The notes under the pieces: generated by a model | The model's input: only the letters and a program-made list of their open reading frames with translations | What the model was told of the DNA's origin: nothing | Database searches by the model: none | Made by a program: the position numbers and the translations under genes | Shown here: positions 27,260 through 36,681 of the stretch, one piece after another | Position numbering within the stretch: the stretch's first letter is position 1 | Layout of the letters: each line of letters opens with the position of its first letter | Origin: Cupriavidus plantarum | GTDB taxonomy: Bacteria > Pseudomonadota > Gammaproteobacteria > Burkholderiales > Burkholderiaceae | Direction: 5' to 3' | NCBI RefSeq assembly: GCF_905397285.1 | Contig: NZ_CAJPUX010000001.1 | Location: 1,550,001-1,614,000 of the forward strand | DNA length: 64,000 bases

Positions 27260-27768
27260 TTATTGCTTCCCCGAGGACTCGTAGCTGACGTCGCTGACGA
27301 TCTCATCTGGTCCAATCGTGACAGTAAGGCTGCGCCGGGCGAACGTCAGGTTGAAGGCATTGCCGCTGGTCGTGTTGTAGGCGTACAGCATTGCCACCCC
27401 GTCCTTTTCCTTGATCACCGGATAGATTGCGTATCCCGCCGGTCTTCCGAGCAGTCCGATGACTTCCTCGCGCGTGGTCTTACCCTTAACGATCGCGGTG
27501 CGCTTGGAAGCATCGAAGTTGCTCGCGTCTTCCTTGAATGAAGACACAAACACGTTCGACACGAGCGTGTCCTTCCAGAACGACAGGTCTAATGCTCGGG
27601 CCGGAATGACGCCGGCATCCAGTGGCGTCCCGCCGGTCGTTGCATAGGCATACGACAGCGTCTTGATGTCCTGATCATTCACGCTGACGTCGCTTTCGCG
27701 GAGCGGCGTTCCAAATTTCTCGCGAACCTCTGCGCTAGTCGTTTTGCCATTCTGCAGGGCATTGCAAT
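27260..27768 (-). pseudogene. 5'-truncated BamE/SmpA-like protein with two repeats
   Basis: The readable frame runs to a stop at 27260. Upstream it stays open past 27682 (a GTG) to about 27768, but there is no start codon or signal peptide there. Two copies of a GKTT..EV motif are visible (NGKTTSAEVREKFGTP and KGKTTREEVIGLLGRP), each followed by a beta-rich YAYATT / YAYNTT segment, as in SmpA/OmlA-type outer membrane lipoproteins. An intact family member would begin with a lipobox leader, which is missing. The part from 27682 could be translated as a 140-residue protein. Confidence 0.5.
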
Positions 27769-27823
27769 CTAGTTCTTAAACCGCAGAAGAAAGAGGACAA
27801 TTAACGTGAAAATGGCGTCCGCT

Positions 27824-28294
27824 TTAGGTGGTCCGATCGATAGGCATGTTATCCGTCGTGACGAAGCGGTAGACGGACCCATTACCTTCCGCGTGTTCGG
27901 AGCGTCCCTTCTCGGGTATCACTTCCCGCCAAAACACCTCCGCCGCCACATTGCCAGGGTAACTTGAAACGACCCACTCACCTGGATGTGCTCGAAAAAT
28001 CTCTAGGGCCGCTGCCCGACCGATGCCAGCGCGCCGATAGGCAGGAGCCACCCAAAATTCGGCCATTTCCTGCACGGATCTCGCCACCTCGCGAACGAGC
28101 GCAAAGCCAGCAACTCTGCCTTCTATAAAGAAGAGATATGGCTTGCGACCTGCTTCTTCCCAGTACAACGGCAGATACGGGTACTCAGTGCTCGCGCCAA
28201 GTTCGATAAGACAATCGCGCAGTAACGTCCCCAAGAGTTCAGCCTGTTCAATCGTTGCATGGTCCACGCTGAGAGCGAGGCGCGCCTTGTTCAT
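27824..28294 (-). CDS. GNAT-family N-acetyltransferase
   Basis: The 156-residue protein has the GNAT acetyl-CoA core: AGFALVREV (beta 4), AEFWVAPAYRRAGIGRAAAL (motif A with the R-x-x-G-I-G-R pyrophosphate loop) and the later PGNVAAEVFWRE. It would transfer an acetyl group from acetyl-CoA to an amine of unknown identity in the cytoplasm. It stands alone near the hipBA module and may be accessory DNA. Confidence 0.85.
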   Translation of the reverse strand: MNKARLALSVDHATIEQAELLGTLLRDCLIELGASTEYPYLPLYWEEAGRKPYLFFIEGRVAGFALVREVARSVQEMAEFWVAPAYRRAGIGRAAALEIFRAHPGEWVVSSYPGNVAAEVFWREVIPEKGRSEHAEGNGSVYRFVTTDNMPIDRTT

Positions 28295-28526
28295 AACGGA
28301 TAACGCCGAAATGACCGGACCACCTTTGCGTCCGTGTCGATTTCGTGGTTAAAAATGCTAAAACGAGATTGGCTTTTCATATCTAATGGCTTCCTTGGAT
28401 GATGGCGTTTGGGGCTGATAAGCGTTACTTATATCCGATATCGCCTTTCATTAGCTAGTCACGCGACCCCGCAACGGTCATGATCTCGGCAGACGGAGGA
28501 TCTGCCTCCTCAGCACCGGAGCATGC

Positions 28527-28702
28527 ATGACCCTCGAGACATACGACGCCATTCGCCGCGCTCATTCAGAATCCCCTACCGGGACGCCGTCGGAACACGG
28601 GGTGGTGTCTGCGCGATGTCGCTGTGCATCTTCGCGCTGATTGCATCGGAGTTCATGCCCGTCAGCCTGCTGACACCCCTTGCGGCCGATCGCCGGAGCT
28701 GA
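28527..28702 (+). pseudogene. N-terminal fragment of an MFS transporter, frameshifted
   Basis: An ATG at 28527 begins MTLETYDAIRR and continues to about GVVSA; one frame over, the sequence reads LCIFALIASEFMPVSLLTPL, a classical first transmembrane helix of drug-efflux MFS proteins, and then stops at 28700-28702. The rest of the roughly 400-residue transporter is absent. An MFS piece also lies at 38617-39034, but it looks like another subfamily. The flanking bases 28295-28526 and 28703-28726 hold nothing recognised. Confidence 0.6.
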
Positions 28703-28726
28703 ACGATAGCCGCCAACGCAGCGAAG

Positions 28727-30088
28727 TCAGCAGACGGATTCAAACAGCCTCAAGAGCCATGCGTCACGTGCGAAAGGCGCGACGATTTGCAACCCGACAG
28801 GGAGCCCCGCAACGCAACCGGCGGGCACGCTCAACGCCGGGAGCCCCGTCGCGTTCCAGGGGCTGGTCAGGCTCAGCAGAGCCGCCCTTGCTTCCGTGCG
28901 GGTGCCATCGACGAGGATGTCTCGTTCGCCGACATGGGGCGCCGTGATCGGCGTGGTGGGCATGGCGAGCAAGTCGTAGCGCGTAAAGAACGTTGCCATG
29001 GCCTCGCGCAACAATCGCTGCTCGTGGAGACCTTGCACATATTCCCATCCGGCGACCTGCGCGGAGACCTCCAGCCGCGATCTGACTTCAGCATCGAAAA
29101 GCTCTGGGGCGGCCCGCATGCGCGCGGCATGGACCGCGTAGGCCTCGGATCTTTGCAACGCCGCGACGCACGCAAGAAGACGCCTGGCGAGGGGCTGAAG
29201 ATCCTCCACGGCATCGAAAGATTCCACCCTCCCCGCCAGCCATTCCTCCGCATGACGCCGCACGCATGCGCGCACTGCAGGGTCAATGGGTCCGAGATCG
29301 CTGCCGTCGATCCATGCCACCCGCGGCCGCCCCGTCGGGCCATCCACGGTTTCCGCTCCCGGGCGCAGCGCGCGAAAGATGAGCGCCGCGTCCTCAACCG
29401 TCCTCGCCATCGTGCCGAGATGATCGAGGCTCGAGGAAAGCGGGAACACGCCGTCCATCGGCAGGGTATTGAAGCTCGGTTTGAACCCCACCGTGCCGCA
29501 CAGTGCCGAAGGAATCCGCACAGAGCCTCCCGTGTCCGTTCCCAGGGCCAGCGGCACCATGCCGGCCGCGATGGCAGCGGCGCTGCCCGCGCTGGAACCG
29601 CCCGTCATGCGACTCATGTCGTGTGGATTTCTTGCGGCGCCCTGCAGGGACCGGTCCCCGGTAGGACCATAGGCGAACTCGTGGGTCAGCGTCTTTCCGA
29701 CGATGATCGCCCCGGCCGCACGCAGTGTCGACACGCATGCGGCGTCGCGTAACGGCCGATGGCCCGCGAAGTGGGCGGAGCCATAGGTCGTCGGCATATC
29801 GAATGTATCGATATTGTCCTTTACGGCGACAGGCAACCCGTCCAGCGGGCCGAGCGCATGGCCCTCTGCCCGCCTTCGATCCGAAGCCGCAGCCGCACGA
29901 CGGGCCCCTTCGGCGTCGACGTGGACAAACGCGTTGATCAGCGGATTCAGTCGCTCGATCTCGTCAAGGCATCGTTGGACGACCTCACGGCTCTCGAGCG
30001 TGCCACGTTGCAGGTGTGACGACAACTCCGTCGCCGTGACGGACGTAAAATATCCCGCCACGGGGCGAGTGACATCGGATGGATGCAT
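28727..30088 (-). CDS. Amidase signature family hydrolase
   Basis: The 453-residue protein shows the Ser-Ser-Lys machinery: the Lys in LPVAVKDNID, the cis-Ser in MTGGSSAGSAAAIAAG, and the nucleophile Ser in LGTDTGGSVRIPS. Such enzymes cleave amides, for instance of aryl acids, carbamates or barbiturate-like breakdown products. The ATG at 30088 is chosen because the conserved N-terminus (SVTATELSSHLQRGTLES) follows it. The M81 gene lies upstream on the same strand with a gap of 19 bp, and with the PEP-mutase-like gene they form one operon. This suggests stepwise degradation of an amide-containing compound. Confidence 0.9.
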   Translation of the reverse strand: MHPSDVTRPVAGYFTSVTATELSSHLQRGTLESREVVQRCLDEIERLNPLINAFVHVDAEGARRAAAASDRRRAEGHALGPLDGLPVAVKDNIDTFDMPTTYGSAHFAGHRPLRDAACVSTLRAAGAIIVGKTLTHEFAYGPTGDRSLQGAARNPHDMSRMTGGSSAGSAAAIAAGMVPLALGTDTGGSVRIPSALCGTVGFKPSFNTLPMDGVFPLSSSLDHLGTMARTVEDAALIFRALRPGAETVDGPTGRPRVAWIDGSDLGPIDPAVRACVRRHAEEWLAGRVESFDAVEDLQPLARRLLACVAALQRSEAYAVHAARMRAAPELFDAEVRSRLEVSAQVAGWEYVQGLHEQRLLREAMATFFTRYDLLAMPTTPITAPHVGERDILVDGTRTEARAALLSLTSPWNATGLPALSVPAGCVAGLPVGLQIVAPFARDAWLLRLFESVC

Positions 30089-30107
30089 ATGACGGACCTC
30101 GAAAGGG

Positions 30108-31604
30108 TTAAGACAGGAAGGCTGGGCCGTTCGGGCGCACGCGCATGCCTGGCCGCAGGCGGCGCCAGGGCAGGTCGCCAGGGTCGGCGGCCATCGGTCC
30201 CGGCGCCTTCGCCACGAGCACCGCGCGCGCGATAGGCTCGAAGTCCGCACGAAAATGCACCGAGCTCTTGACCACGAGGATGTCCACCTCCGCGGGCTCG
30301 ACGCCGGCAGCGCGGATCAGATTGCGATCGATAACCTGAGATTTGACGGAGCACACGCAGATCGTGACACCGTCCACTTCGAGGCCCGCGACGGGCCCGA
30401 TGTCCGTCCACAATCCATGCTTCATCACGCCGTCGTAACGCAGCTTTCCATCGGACAGATGGCGCACCACGCATCGGGCGATGAGCGGCGCATCGCCTGC
30501 CACACCGGACTTCCCGCCGATGGACAACGTCGTCCGCGCGCCAACACCCGCCGCGTGGGCCATGCGCGCCGCCTCCGGGTCCCATATCAGGCCGACGGCA
30601 GCATTTGTCGCTCCCGCCGCCAGCAGGGCGCGAACCATACCCATGGTGTTCGAGTCGGCGCCGGCGCCGGGGTTGTCCTGCGTATCGGCGATGATCACCG
30701 GCCCACCGGTGTTTCGGACGATCTCCTGCGCGCGCGCCACCGCCGCTTCGGGCGTAAGGAATCCCGCATCCCACGCGGACTCGTCGGCCGTCACGCAGGC
30801 ATGGAGACGGTCCACTGCCGCGGCAACGGCCGACGCGTCGGCCCCGTAACCCCAGACGACGCCGCCGCATTCGGGAATATCGGCGGCGGGGAAGCCTGGC
30901 GTGAACGAAAGACTTTCCACCGCCGCGCCCGTCTCCAGACGGGCGAGTTCCGCGTAGACATCCGCGGCAGGCGCCGTCTGCGTACACATTGCATTGATGG
31001 GAATCAGGAACGGGACGCGCCGCGCGTGCAGATGCCAGGGGCCCGGATGTTCCAGCAGGCGATGCAACAGATCCGCGGCACGGGCGCCTGTCGCAGCCAG
31101 GTCGATATGCGGATATGTGCGATATCCCACCAATGCATCCGCCGCGCCGAGCATGCCGGATGTGACGTTGGCATGAAGGTCCAGCGATGCGACGATTCTG
31201 ACGTCTGGACCCACCGCATCGCGCAACCGTGCCAGCAACTCCCCTTCGGGATCGTCGAGATGTTCGCAGACAGCGGCACCGTGCAGGTCGAGGTAGACAC
31301 CCTCGGGGCGGATTTGCTTTGCCGCATCCACGATCTCGGCGGCGATCCTCTCGAACGCGTCCTCCGTGACGTGCGCCGAAGGACTCGCTCCTGCCCATAT
31401 CACGGGCTGTACGGCATGTCCCAGTGTACGGATACGCCGCAGAAAGCCGCCAACCGGAAGATTCACGTCGCGCAGTTCCAGAATGGCGTCACCGCGACGC
31501 ATGGCCGGAAAGCTTTCGCCCCGCTCGAAGCTCTCGTACGTCGCCTTGGTCGGCGCGAAAGTATTGGTTTCGTGCTGGAAGCCAGCAATCAGGATTCGCT
31601 TCAT
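30108..31604 (-). CDS. M81-family metallopeptidase (MlrC-like), copy 2
   Basis: This 498-residue protein has the same length as the M81 protein at 14349-15845 and begins MKRILIAGFQHETNTF. It retains VYLDLHGAAVCE, ASLDLHANVT, YPHIDLAATG, ADTQDNPGAGADSN and the late VKSSVHFRADFEPIA. His and Asp residues in these motifs are the likely metal ligands. The substrate is unknown; the operon context (amidase downstream, PEP-mutase-like gene upstream with a 4-bp ATGA overlap) points to small-molecule catabolism rather than protein turnover. Confidence 0.88.
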   Translation of the reverse strand: MKRILIAGFQHETNTFAPTKATYESFERGESFPAMRRGDAILELRDVNLPVGGFLRRIRTLGHAVQPVIWAGASPSAHVTEDAFERIAAEIVDAAKQIRPEGVYLDLHGAAVCEHLDDPEGELLARLRDAVGPDVRIVASLDLHANVTSGMLGAADALVGYRTYPHIDLAATGARAADLLHRLLEHPGPWHLHARRVPFLIPINAMCTQTAPAADVYAELARLETGAAVESLSFTPGFPAADIPECGGVVWGYGADASAVAAAVDRLHACVTADESAWDAGFLTPEAAVARAQEIVRNTGGPVIIADTQDNPGAGADSNTMGMVRALLAAGATNAAVGLIWDPEAARMAHAAGVGARTTLSIGGKSGVAGDAPLIARCVVRHLSDGKLRYDGVMKHGLWTDIGPVAGLEVDGVTICVCSVKSQVIDRNLIRAAGVEPAEVDILVVKSSVHFRADFEPIARAVLVAKAPGPMAADPGDLPWRRLRPGMRVRPNGPAFLS

Positions 31605-32491
31605 TCGACAAGAGTCTGCTGCGTGGTGAATGCCTCGGCGCGAGTCGCATAGGCGTCGTATCCCAGCACGTGGCGCAATGCCGCGCGATCGAAGGCGTAG
31701 GGTCGCCCCTCTTCCGAAGCGAGCTGCGCCAACGCTTCGCGCATGCCATGCATGGCGGGCGCCAGCGTTGAAAACGGAAACGTGCCCAGCCGCAGTCCCA
31801 GGCTTTGCGCATGTCTTCCGGAATACGGCGGACGCGATGGTTCGCCAGTCACGACCCCAAAAGCGGGCCGGCCGCGTGCGGCGGCGACGGAGCGCACGAT
31901 CTCTTCCTCGCTGGCGGGCGCATCGAGCAACACGATGTCCGCGCCCGCCTCCACGAATAGCGCGATGCGCGCCAACGCTTCGTCGAGGCCAAGCGTGGGC
32001 CTGCAATCCGTCCGCGCGAGCACGAGCATGCCGGACTCGCGGGACGCCTCGACGGCGGCGCGAACCTTGATGACCGCTTCTTTCCGCGGCAGGCATAGCT
32101 TCTCCTGCGCCTCCAGCACACGCGGAGACGCCTTGTCCTCGATCATGATGGCTGCCGCGCCTGCTCGGCCGAACGCCCGGACGGTGCGCTCGACGTTCAG
32201 CGCATTCCCGAATCCATGGTCGCCGTCGACCATGACCAATGCGGCTGGCGCCGCTTCGCGCACCATCACGAGCGCGTCGAGCAGCTCCGCGAAACTGATG
32301 AGGTCCAGATCCGGCCCCCCGAAGCGGGCGGCCGACACACACAGGCCCGACACGAAAAGCGCGTCGAATCCGGCCTCCGTGGCCAGCCTCGCGCTCAGGC
32401 CGTCCCATACCGAGGGCATCGGTAGAAAGCCGGTGGTCGCGAGCCGTCCGCGCAATGCTTCGCCCGCGCCGAGCTTGAAGATTTCAGACAT
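31601..32491 (-). CDS. Isocitrate lyase/PEP mutase family protein (oxaloacetate decarboxylase-like)
   Basis: The 296-residue protein is a phosphoenolpyruvate-mutase superfamily TIM barrel. The metal and substrate loop is MVDGDHGFGN, followed by AAAIMIEDKASPR, LVLARTDCR and the closing LDAPAS and FGVVTGE turns. Relatives act as methylisocitrate lyases, oxaloacetate decarboxylases or carboxyphosphonoenolpyruvate mutases, making or breaking C-C or C-P bonds next to a keto acid. It is the first gene of the minus-strand operon with M81 and amidase, and is divergent from the LysR gene at 32615. Confidence 0.85.
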   Translation of the reverse strand: MSEIFKLGAGEALRGRLATTGFLPMPSVWDGLSARLATEAGFDALFVSGLCVSAARFGGPDLDLISFAELLDALVMVREAAPAALVMVDGDHGFGNALNVERTVRAFGRAGAAAIMIEDKASPRVLEAQEKLCLPRKEAVIKVRAAVEASRESGMLVLARTDCRPTLGLDEALARIALFVEAGADIVLLDAPASEEEIVRSVAAARGRPAFGVVTGEPSRPPYSGRHAQSLGLRLGTFPFSTLAPAMHGMREALAQLASEEGRPYAFDRAALRHVLGYDAYATRAEAFTTQQTLVE

Positions 32492-32614
32492 GTATCGCTG
32501 CCAGTGAGAAGAATCGACAGTCTGCGGGGTCCCCGGCCTGTGAACAATAACGTCCCCCTTGCGATTTCGTTGCTACGCAGGCAACAATTGCCGAAACGCA
32601 AGCTTGGAGATGCA

Positions 32615-33541
32615 ATGGGTCAGGCAGGACGGGTCGTCAACGAGCACCGGCTCAGATACTTCTTCGAGGTGGTCAAAGCCGGTTCCATCCGCGGTGCTGC
32701 CGAGCGCCTCGACGTCGCGGCGTCGGTGGTAACGCGGCAGATCCAGCAACTGGAGCGGGAGCTCGGGTGCCGCCTCCTGGAACGCCACGGGCGCAACGTC
32801 CGGCCGACCGAGGCTGCCGGTCTGGTCATCGAGCATTGCCGGGACCGCTGGGCCAGCGAGGAGCTGCTTCTCGCGCGCCTCGACGAGCTCAAGGGACTAC
32901 AGCGTGGCGAGATTCGCATCGTCGCCGGGGAAGGATTTCTCGAACAACTCAGCCAGACGCTGACACTCGACTTCTGCAAGCGCTATCCGAACATCAACCT
33001 GAAGCTCGACCAGGTCAGCAGCTATGAGGTGGTGCGCATGGTGCTGGAGGACGAGGCGCATATCGGCATTGCGTACTGCTCGCCCGAGAGTGGATCCGTA
33101 CGCCTGTTGCGGTCACGATCGCTACCGGTGGGGCTGATCGCGGCGCCCGGGCATCCGTTGGCGCGAATGCGGGCACCCATCGCGCTCAAGGATGTGCTGC
33201 CGCACCGCGTGGCGCTGATGCAGGAACAGTTTGGTGTCAGGCAGTTACTGGTGTCCGCCGAGTACGCGGAGGGAATCCAGTTCGTCCCGCACTTCAGCTC
33301 GAACTCGCTCGCCGCCGTGAAGAATCACGTGAAATCCGGCGCAACGGTCACCTTTCTGTCGGCCAACGCCGTCGCACGCGAGGTCGCCACCGGGGAACTG
33401 GTCCATATCCCTATCCGGAACAGCATCCTGGAGGCCGCCACGGTCCAGCTGATCGTTCGCGCCGGGCGAGCGTCTTCGGCCGCCCTGCAGGAAGTACAGC
33501 GGTGCATTACGCAGATGCCGCTTTTCGCCAGCGGGACCTAG
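32615..33541 (+). CDS. LysR-family transcriptional regulator
   Basis: The 308-residue product has the helix-turn-helix SIRGAAERLDVAASVVTRQI followed by QQLERELGCRLLERHGRNVR, and a C-terminal effector-binding domain. It is divergent from the PEP-mutase-M81-amidase operon (123-bp gap) and upstream of a Bug receptor and a hydroxyacid dehydrogenase on its own strand, so it is the natural regulator of both arms. The ATG at 32615 was chosen; a longer frame extends to 32504. Confidence 0.9.
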   Translation: MGQAGRVVNEHRLRYFFEVVKAGSIRGAAERLDVAASVVTRQIQQLERELGCRLLERHGRNVRPTEAAGLVIEHCRDRWASEELLLARLDELKGLQRGEIRIVAGEGFLEQLSQTLTLDFCKRYPNINLKLDQVSSYEVVRMVLEDEAHIGIAYCSPESGSVRLLRSRSLPVGLIAAPGHPLARMRAPIALKDVLPHRVALMQEQFGVRQLLVSAEYAEGIQFVPHFSSNSLAAVKNHVKSGATVTFLSANAVAREVATGELVHIPIRNSILEAATVQLIVRAGRASSAALQEVQRCITQMPLFASGT

Positions 33542-33689
33542 GTGGGGCGGCAGTTTCGCCGAATCGTTGACCACAGGGCAACGATTTAGCGGCGGCGACT
33601 GCATTGATTCGGAGGGCGGCGGAAACCAATAATGGGTTCGCCGGCCGCAGGTTCGGCCACGCGACCGTTACCCGAATCATCCATTTCGC

Positions 33690-34676
33690 ATGACTGCCAT
33701 CATGAAGCGCCTTGCCCTCCCCCTTCTCGCCGCGACCGCCCTGCTCCTGCCGCTACAGGGAAAGGCCCAGTCCGACTCCCACTACCCGACCAAGCCCGTC
33801 CGGCTCATCATCGGCTACGCACCGGGCGGTTCCGCAGATTCGCTCGCGCGGCTGATCGCCAATCGCCTGTCCGTCCAGATGGGACAGACCTTCGTCGTCG
33901 ACAACCGGCCTGGCGCCGCAAGCAGCATCGGCGCCAATGCAGTCGCCAAGTCGAATCCTGACGGCTACACGATCTTTCTTGGCTCGAACGCGAACACCAT
34001 CAACGTCACGCTCTACAAGAAGCTGCCGTTCGACCTGCAGAAGGATCTTGCACCGATCGGGCTCGTGGCGAGTTTCCCGAACATCATGGTCGTCAGTCCT
34101 TCGCTTCCCGTGAAGAGCGTCAGCGACTTCATTGCCTATGCGAAGGCGCACCCGAACGCCGTCAACTATGGCTCGTCGGGACTCGGCTCTTCCACCTTTA
34201 TCGCGGGCGAAATGTTCCGTTCCATGGCGGGCATCGAGATGCAGCACGTGCAGTACAAGGGTAGCGCTCCAGCGTTGACGGACCTGATGGCAGGACAGGT
34301 GCAGGTGATGTTCGACAATGCGCCATCCGTGCTGCCGTTCGTCCAGAGCGGGAAACTGCGCGCGCTTGCCGTCACCAGCCCGCAGCCGCAGGGCTTTCTC
34401 CCGGGTGTGCCCACCATGACGTCGTCCGGACTTCCCGGCTACGAGATCTCCTCCTGGTATGGGCTCTTCGCACCGGCCGCCACGCCTTCGGCCATCGTCG
34501 CGGCTCTGAACAAGGAACTCAATATCGCGCTGCAGGACAAGAGCCTGCGCGACAAACTCGCGGCACTGGGCGCCACGCCCGAGGGTGGCACCGCCGAAGC
34601 GTTCAAGGCGCATGTCTCGAAGGAAATCCCGAAGTGGGCAACGCTGATCCGCAACTCCGGCGCAAGCGCGGAGTGA
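33690..34676 (+). CDS. Bug/TctC-family periplasmic receptor
   Basis: The 328-residue protein has a signal peptide (MKRLALPLLAATALLLPLQG, cleavage after KAQ) and the Bug motifs YPTKPVRLIIGYAPGGSADS, VDNRPGAASSIGA and QYKGSAPALTDLMAGQVQVM. It should capture a carboxylate in the periplasm. The second Met at 33702 may be the true start. It is followed 9 bp later by the FAD-linked dehydrogenase, so uptake and oxidation of one ligand are probably linked. Confidence 0.9.
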   Translation: MTAIMKRLALPLLAATALLLPLQGKAQSDSHYPTKPVRLIIGYAPGGSADSLARLIANRLSVQMGQTFVVDNRPGAASSIGANAVAKSNPDGYTIFLGSNANTINVTLYKKLPFDLQKDLAPIGLVASFPNIMVVSPSLPVKSVSDFIAYAKAHPNAVNYGSSGLGSSTFIAGEMFRSMAGIEMQHVQYKGSAPALTDLMAGQVQVMFDNAPSVLPFVQSGKLRALAVTSPQPQGFLPGVPTMTSSGLPGYEISSWYGLFAPAATPSAIVAALNKELNIALQDKSLRDKLAALGATPEGGTAEAFKAHVSKEIPKWATLIRNSGASAE

Positions 34677-34685
34677 CACTGCACG

Positions 34686-36152
34686 ATGCGAGGATCCAGC
34701 ATGACCGTTTCAGTCCAGACCGCCGCTGAAGCCCTGACCGAACTGGTCGGCGCCGCCAACTGCACCGTAGCCGCACAGGACAAGCGGCCCTATCTCACGG
34801 ATTACCGCGGTATCTTCCACGGCGAGGCCATGGTGGTGGTAACGCCTGTTTCGACGCAGCAGGTGGGCGATGTCGTATCGTGGTGTTACCAACACGACGT
34901 CCCGGTCGTACCGCAGGGCGGCAACACGTCGCTGATGGGTGGCGCGGTCCCCGACGATACCGGCACGGCCGTCGTCATCAGTCTGCGAAAGCTGAACCGC
35001 GTGCTGTCGGTCGATGTCGTCAACGACACCATGACGGTGCAGGCCGGCGCCACCCTCGCGGCTGCGCGCGAGGCCGCGGAGAACGCACAGCGACTCTTCC
35101 CGCTGCGCATTGGCTCCGAAGGATCGTGCCAGATCGGGGGTAATGTCTCCACCAATGCGGGCGGCACCGCCGTACTGCGGTACGGCAATATGCGGGACCT
35201 CGTGCTCGGCATTGAAGTCGTGCTGCCGGACGGCCGTATTTATTCGTCGCTCAAGGGGCTGCGCAAAGACAATACCGGCTACGACCTCAAGCAACTTTTC
35301 ATTGGGGCCGAGGGGACGCTGGGCATTGTCACCGCCGTGGTGCTGAAGCTCGCGCCGCAGCCGAGGGCTACCGCGGCGGCTTTCATCGCGGTGAAGAACC
35401 CGCATGCGGCAGTCGCGCTCCTTCAGGCCGCGAAGATCAGCTCTGGCAACGCCGTGAGCGCATTCGAACTCGTGTCCGCTCCCGCGCTCGAACTTGTTCT
35501 GGACTACCTTGGCGATGCGAAATTGCCTCTGCAACATGCGCACGAATGGATGGTTCTGATGGAGCTGACATCGGGCGGCACCGACGAGGCATTGCACGCG
35601 GCACTATTGGACATTCTCGAGCGCGGCTTCGCGGAAGGGCTGATCGAAGACGCCGCGATTGCGGCGAGCCTTGCCGATATTCAGGCTTTCTGGCGCATTC
35701 GCGAAGACATCTCCGATGCGCAAACGCGCGCGGGCGGCAGTATCAAGTGCGATGTGTCCGTACCGATCTCGCGCATTGCCGATTTTATCGACGCCGCGTC
35801 GGCCGAGGTGCTGGCGCTCGACCCCGAGATTCGCCTCGTCATCTACGGTCACCTGGGCGATGGCAATGTCCATTTCAATCCGCTCAGGCCCCGAGACCAG
35901 CAGGCGGCCGAGTTTCTGGCGCGGCACTACAGGGTGGTATCGGAGACCGTCGACGGCCTCGCACACCGTGAGCAGGGTTCCATTTCCGCGGAGCACGGTA
36001 TCGGTGTGGTGAAGCGCGACGACCTGCGGAAGTACAAGTCCGAGGTGGAACTGCAGTTGATGTGGCAAGTGAAACGGGCGCTGGACCCGAAGAATCTATT
36101 GAACCCTGGGCGTGTACTTCCCGGGCCCGACGACCCATGCGCCATCCAGTGA
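34686..36152 (+). CDS. FAD-linked D-2-hydroxyacid dehydrogenase (GlcD/D-lactate dehydrogenase type)
   Basis: The 488-residue protein has an FAD-binding PCMH domain (PVVPQGGNTSLMGGAVPDD, then RIGSEGSCQIGGNVSTNAGG) and a C-terminal FAD-oxidase domain (VIYGHLGDGNVHFNPL, EHGIGVVKRDDL, ending ALDPKNLLNPGRVLP). These are the marks of GlcD, D-lactate and D-2-hydroxyglutarate dehydrogenases. It oxidises a D-2-hydroxy acid to the 2-keto acid, which could feed the PEP-mutase-family enzyme. The internal ATG at 34701 is an alternative start. Confidence 0.9.
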   Translation: MRGSSMTVSVQTAAEALTELVGAANCTVAAQDKRPYLTDYRGIFHGEAMVVVTPVSTQQVGDVVSWCYQHDVPVVPQGGNTSLMGGAVPDDTGTAVVISLRKLNRVLSVDVVNDTMTVQAGATLAAAREAAENAQRLFPLRIGSEGSCQIGGNVSTNAGGTAVLRYGNMRDLVLGIEVVLPDGRIYSSLKGLRKDNTGYDLKQLFIGAEGTLGIVTAVVLKLAPQPRATAAAFIAVKNPHAAVALLQAAKISSGNAVSAFELVSAPALELVLDYLGDAKLPLQHAHEWMVLMELTSGGTDEALHAALLDILERGFAEGLIEDAAIAASLADIQAFWRIREDISDAQTRAGGSIKCDVSVPISRIADFIDAASAEVLALDPEIRLVIYGHLGDGNVHFNPLRPRDQQAAEFLARHYRVVSETVDGLAHREQGSISAEHGIGVVKRDDLRKYKSEVELQLMWQVKRALDPKNLLNPGRVLPGPDDPCAIQ

Positions 36153-36487
36153 GGACACCCAGGGAAGAGCTATCCGTATTGCTCGATGAAGTGAGGAACC
36201 GGCGGCTGGAAATACTGCGAGACGTTCGACACCGCCTTCCTCGGAGTGCGGGCGAAGGCGAGTACCTGCCGCTCGTCCTCGCCTCGCTCGGACATCAACT
36301 GAATGCGCGGGCGATCAGGCAACAAGTCATCGGACTCGCCTGTGCCGTGGAATTAGGCTTTCGAGTCTCGCCGCCCGCCGACCTGGCCGCACGCCTCCAG
36401 GCAGAAGCGGCGCCCCTCCGGACGCTGTACTGGGTCGCTCAACGGCGACTGCGATTGACAGCGGCGTACCGAGATAGCGAACGGTAA
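36137..36487 (+). CDS. Small hypothetical protein overlapping the dehydrogenase gene
   Basis: The 116-residue helical, Arg/Leu-rich protein starts 16 bp inside the preceding gene and contains REELSVLLDEVRNRRLEIL and a long Ala/Leu helix. I recognise no domain. The overlap is consistent with coupling, but there is no clear ribosome-binding site and it may be a chance frame in GC-rich DNA. Confidence 0.35.
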   Translation: MRHPVRTPREELSVLLDEVRNRRLEILRDVRHRLPRSAGEGEYLPLVLASLGHQLNARAIRQQVIGLACAVELGFRVSPPADLAARLQAEAAPLRTLYWVAQRRLRLTAAYRDSER

Positions 36488-36681
36488 CGGTGTGATGCAC
36501 GTGCTCAATGGTCCGTTGATGGCTGGCCTCCTATTCGCTGAACTCCCTAATCAGGATGCCGCGCCTGCCGATAGGTTTCCGCAACGGTGCGTACACGCTT
36601 GAGCTCTGCCTCCCATCTCGGCTCAAGTTCCCCCTGAAAGTTGCCGATACATCACGGATGCACATCATCCGATGACTCGAC

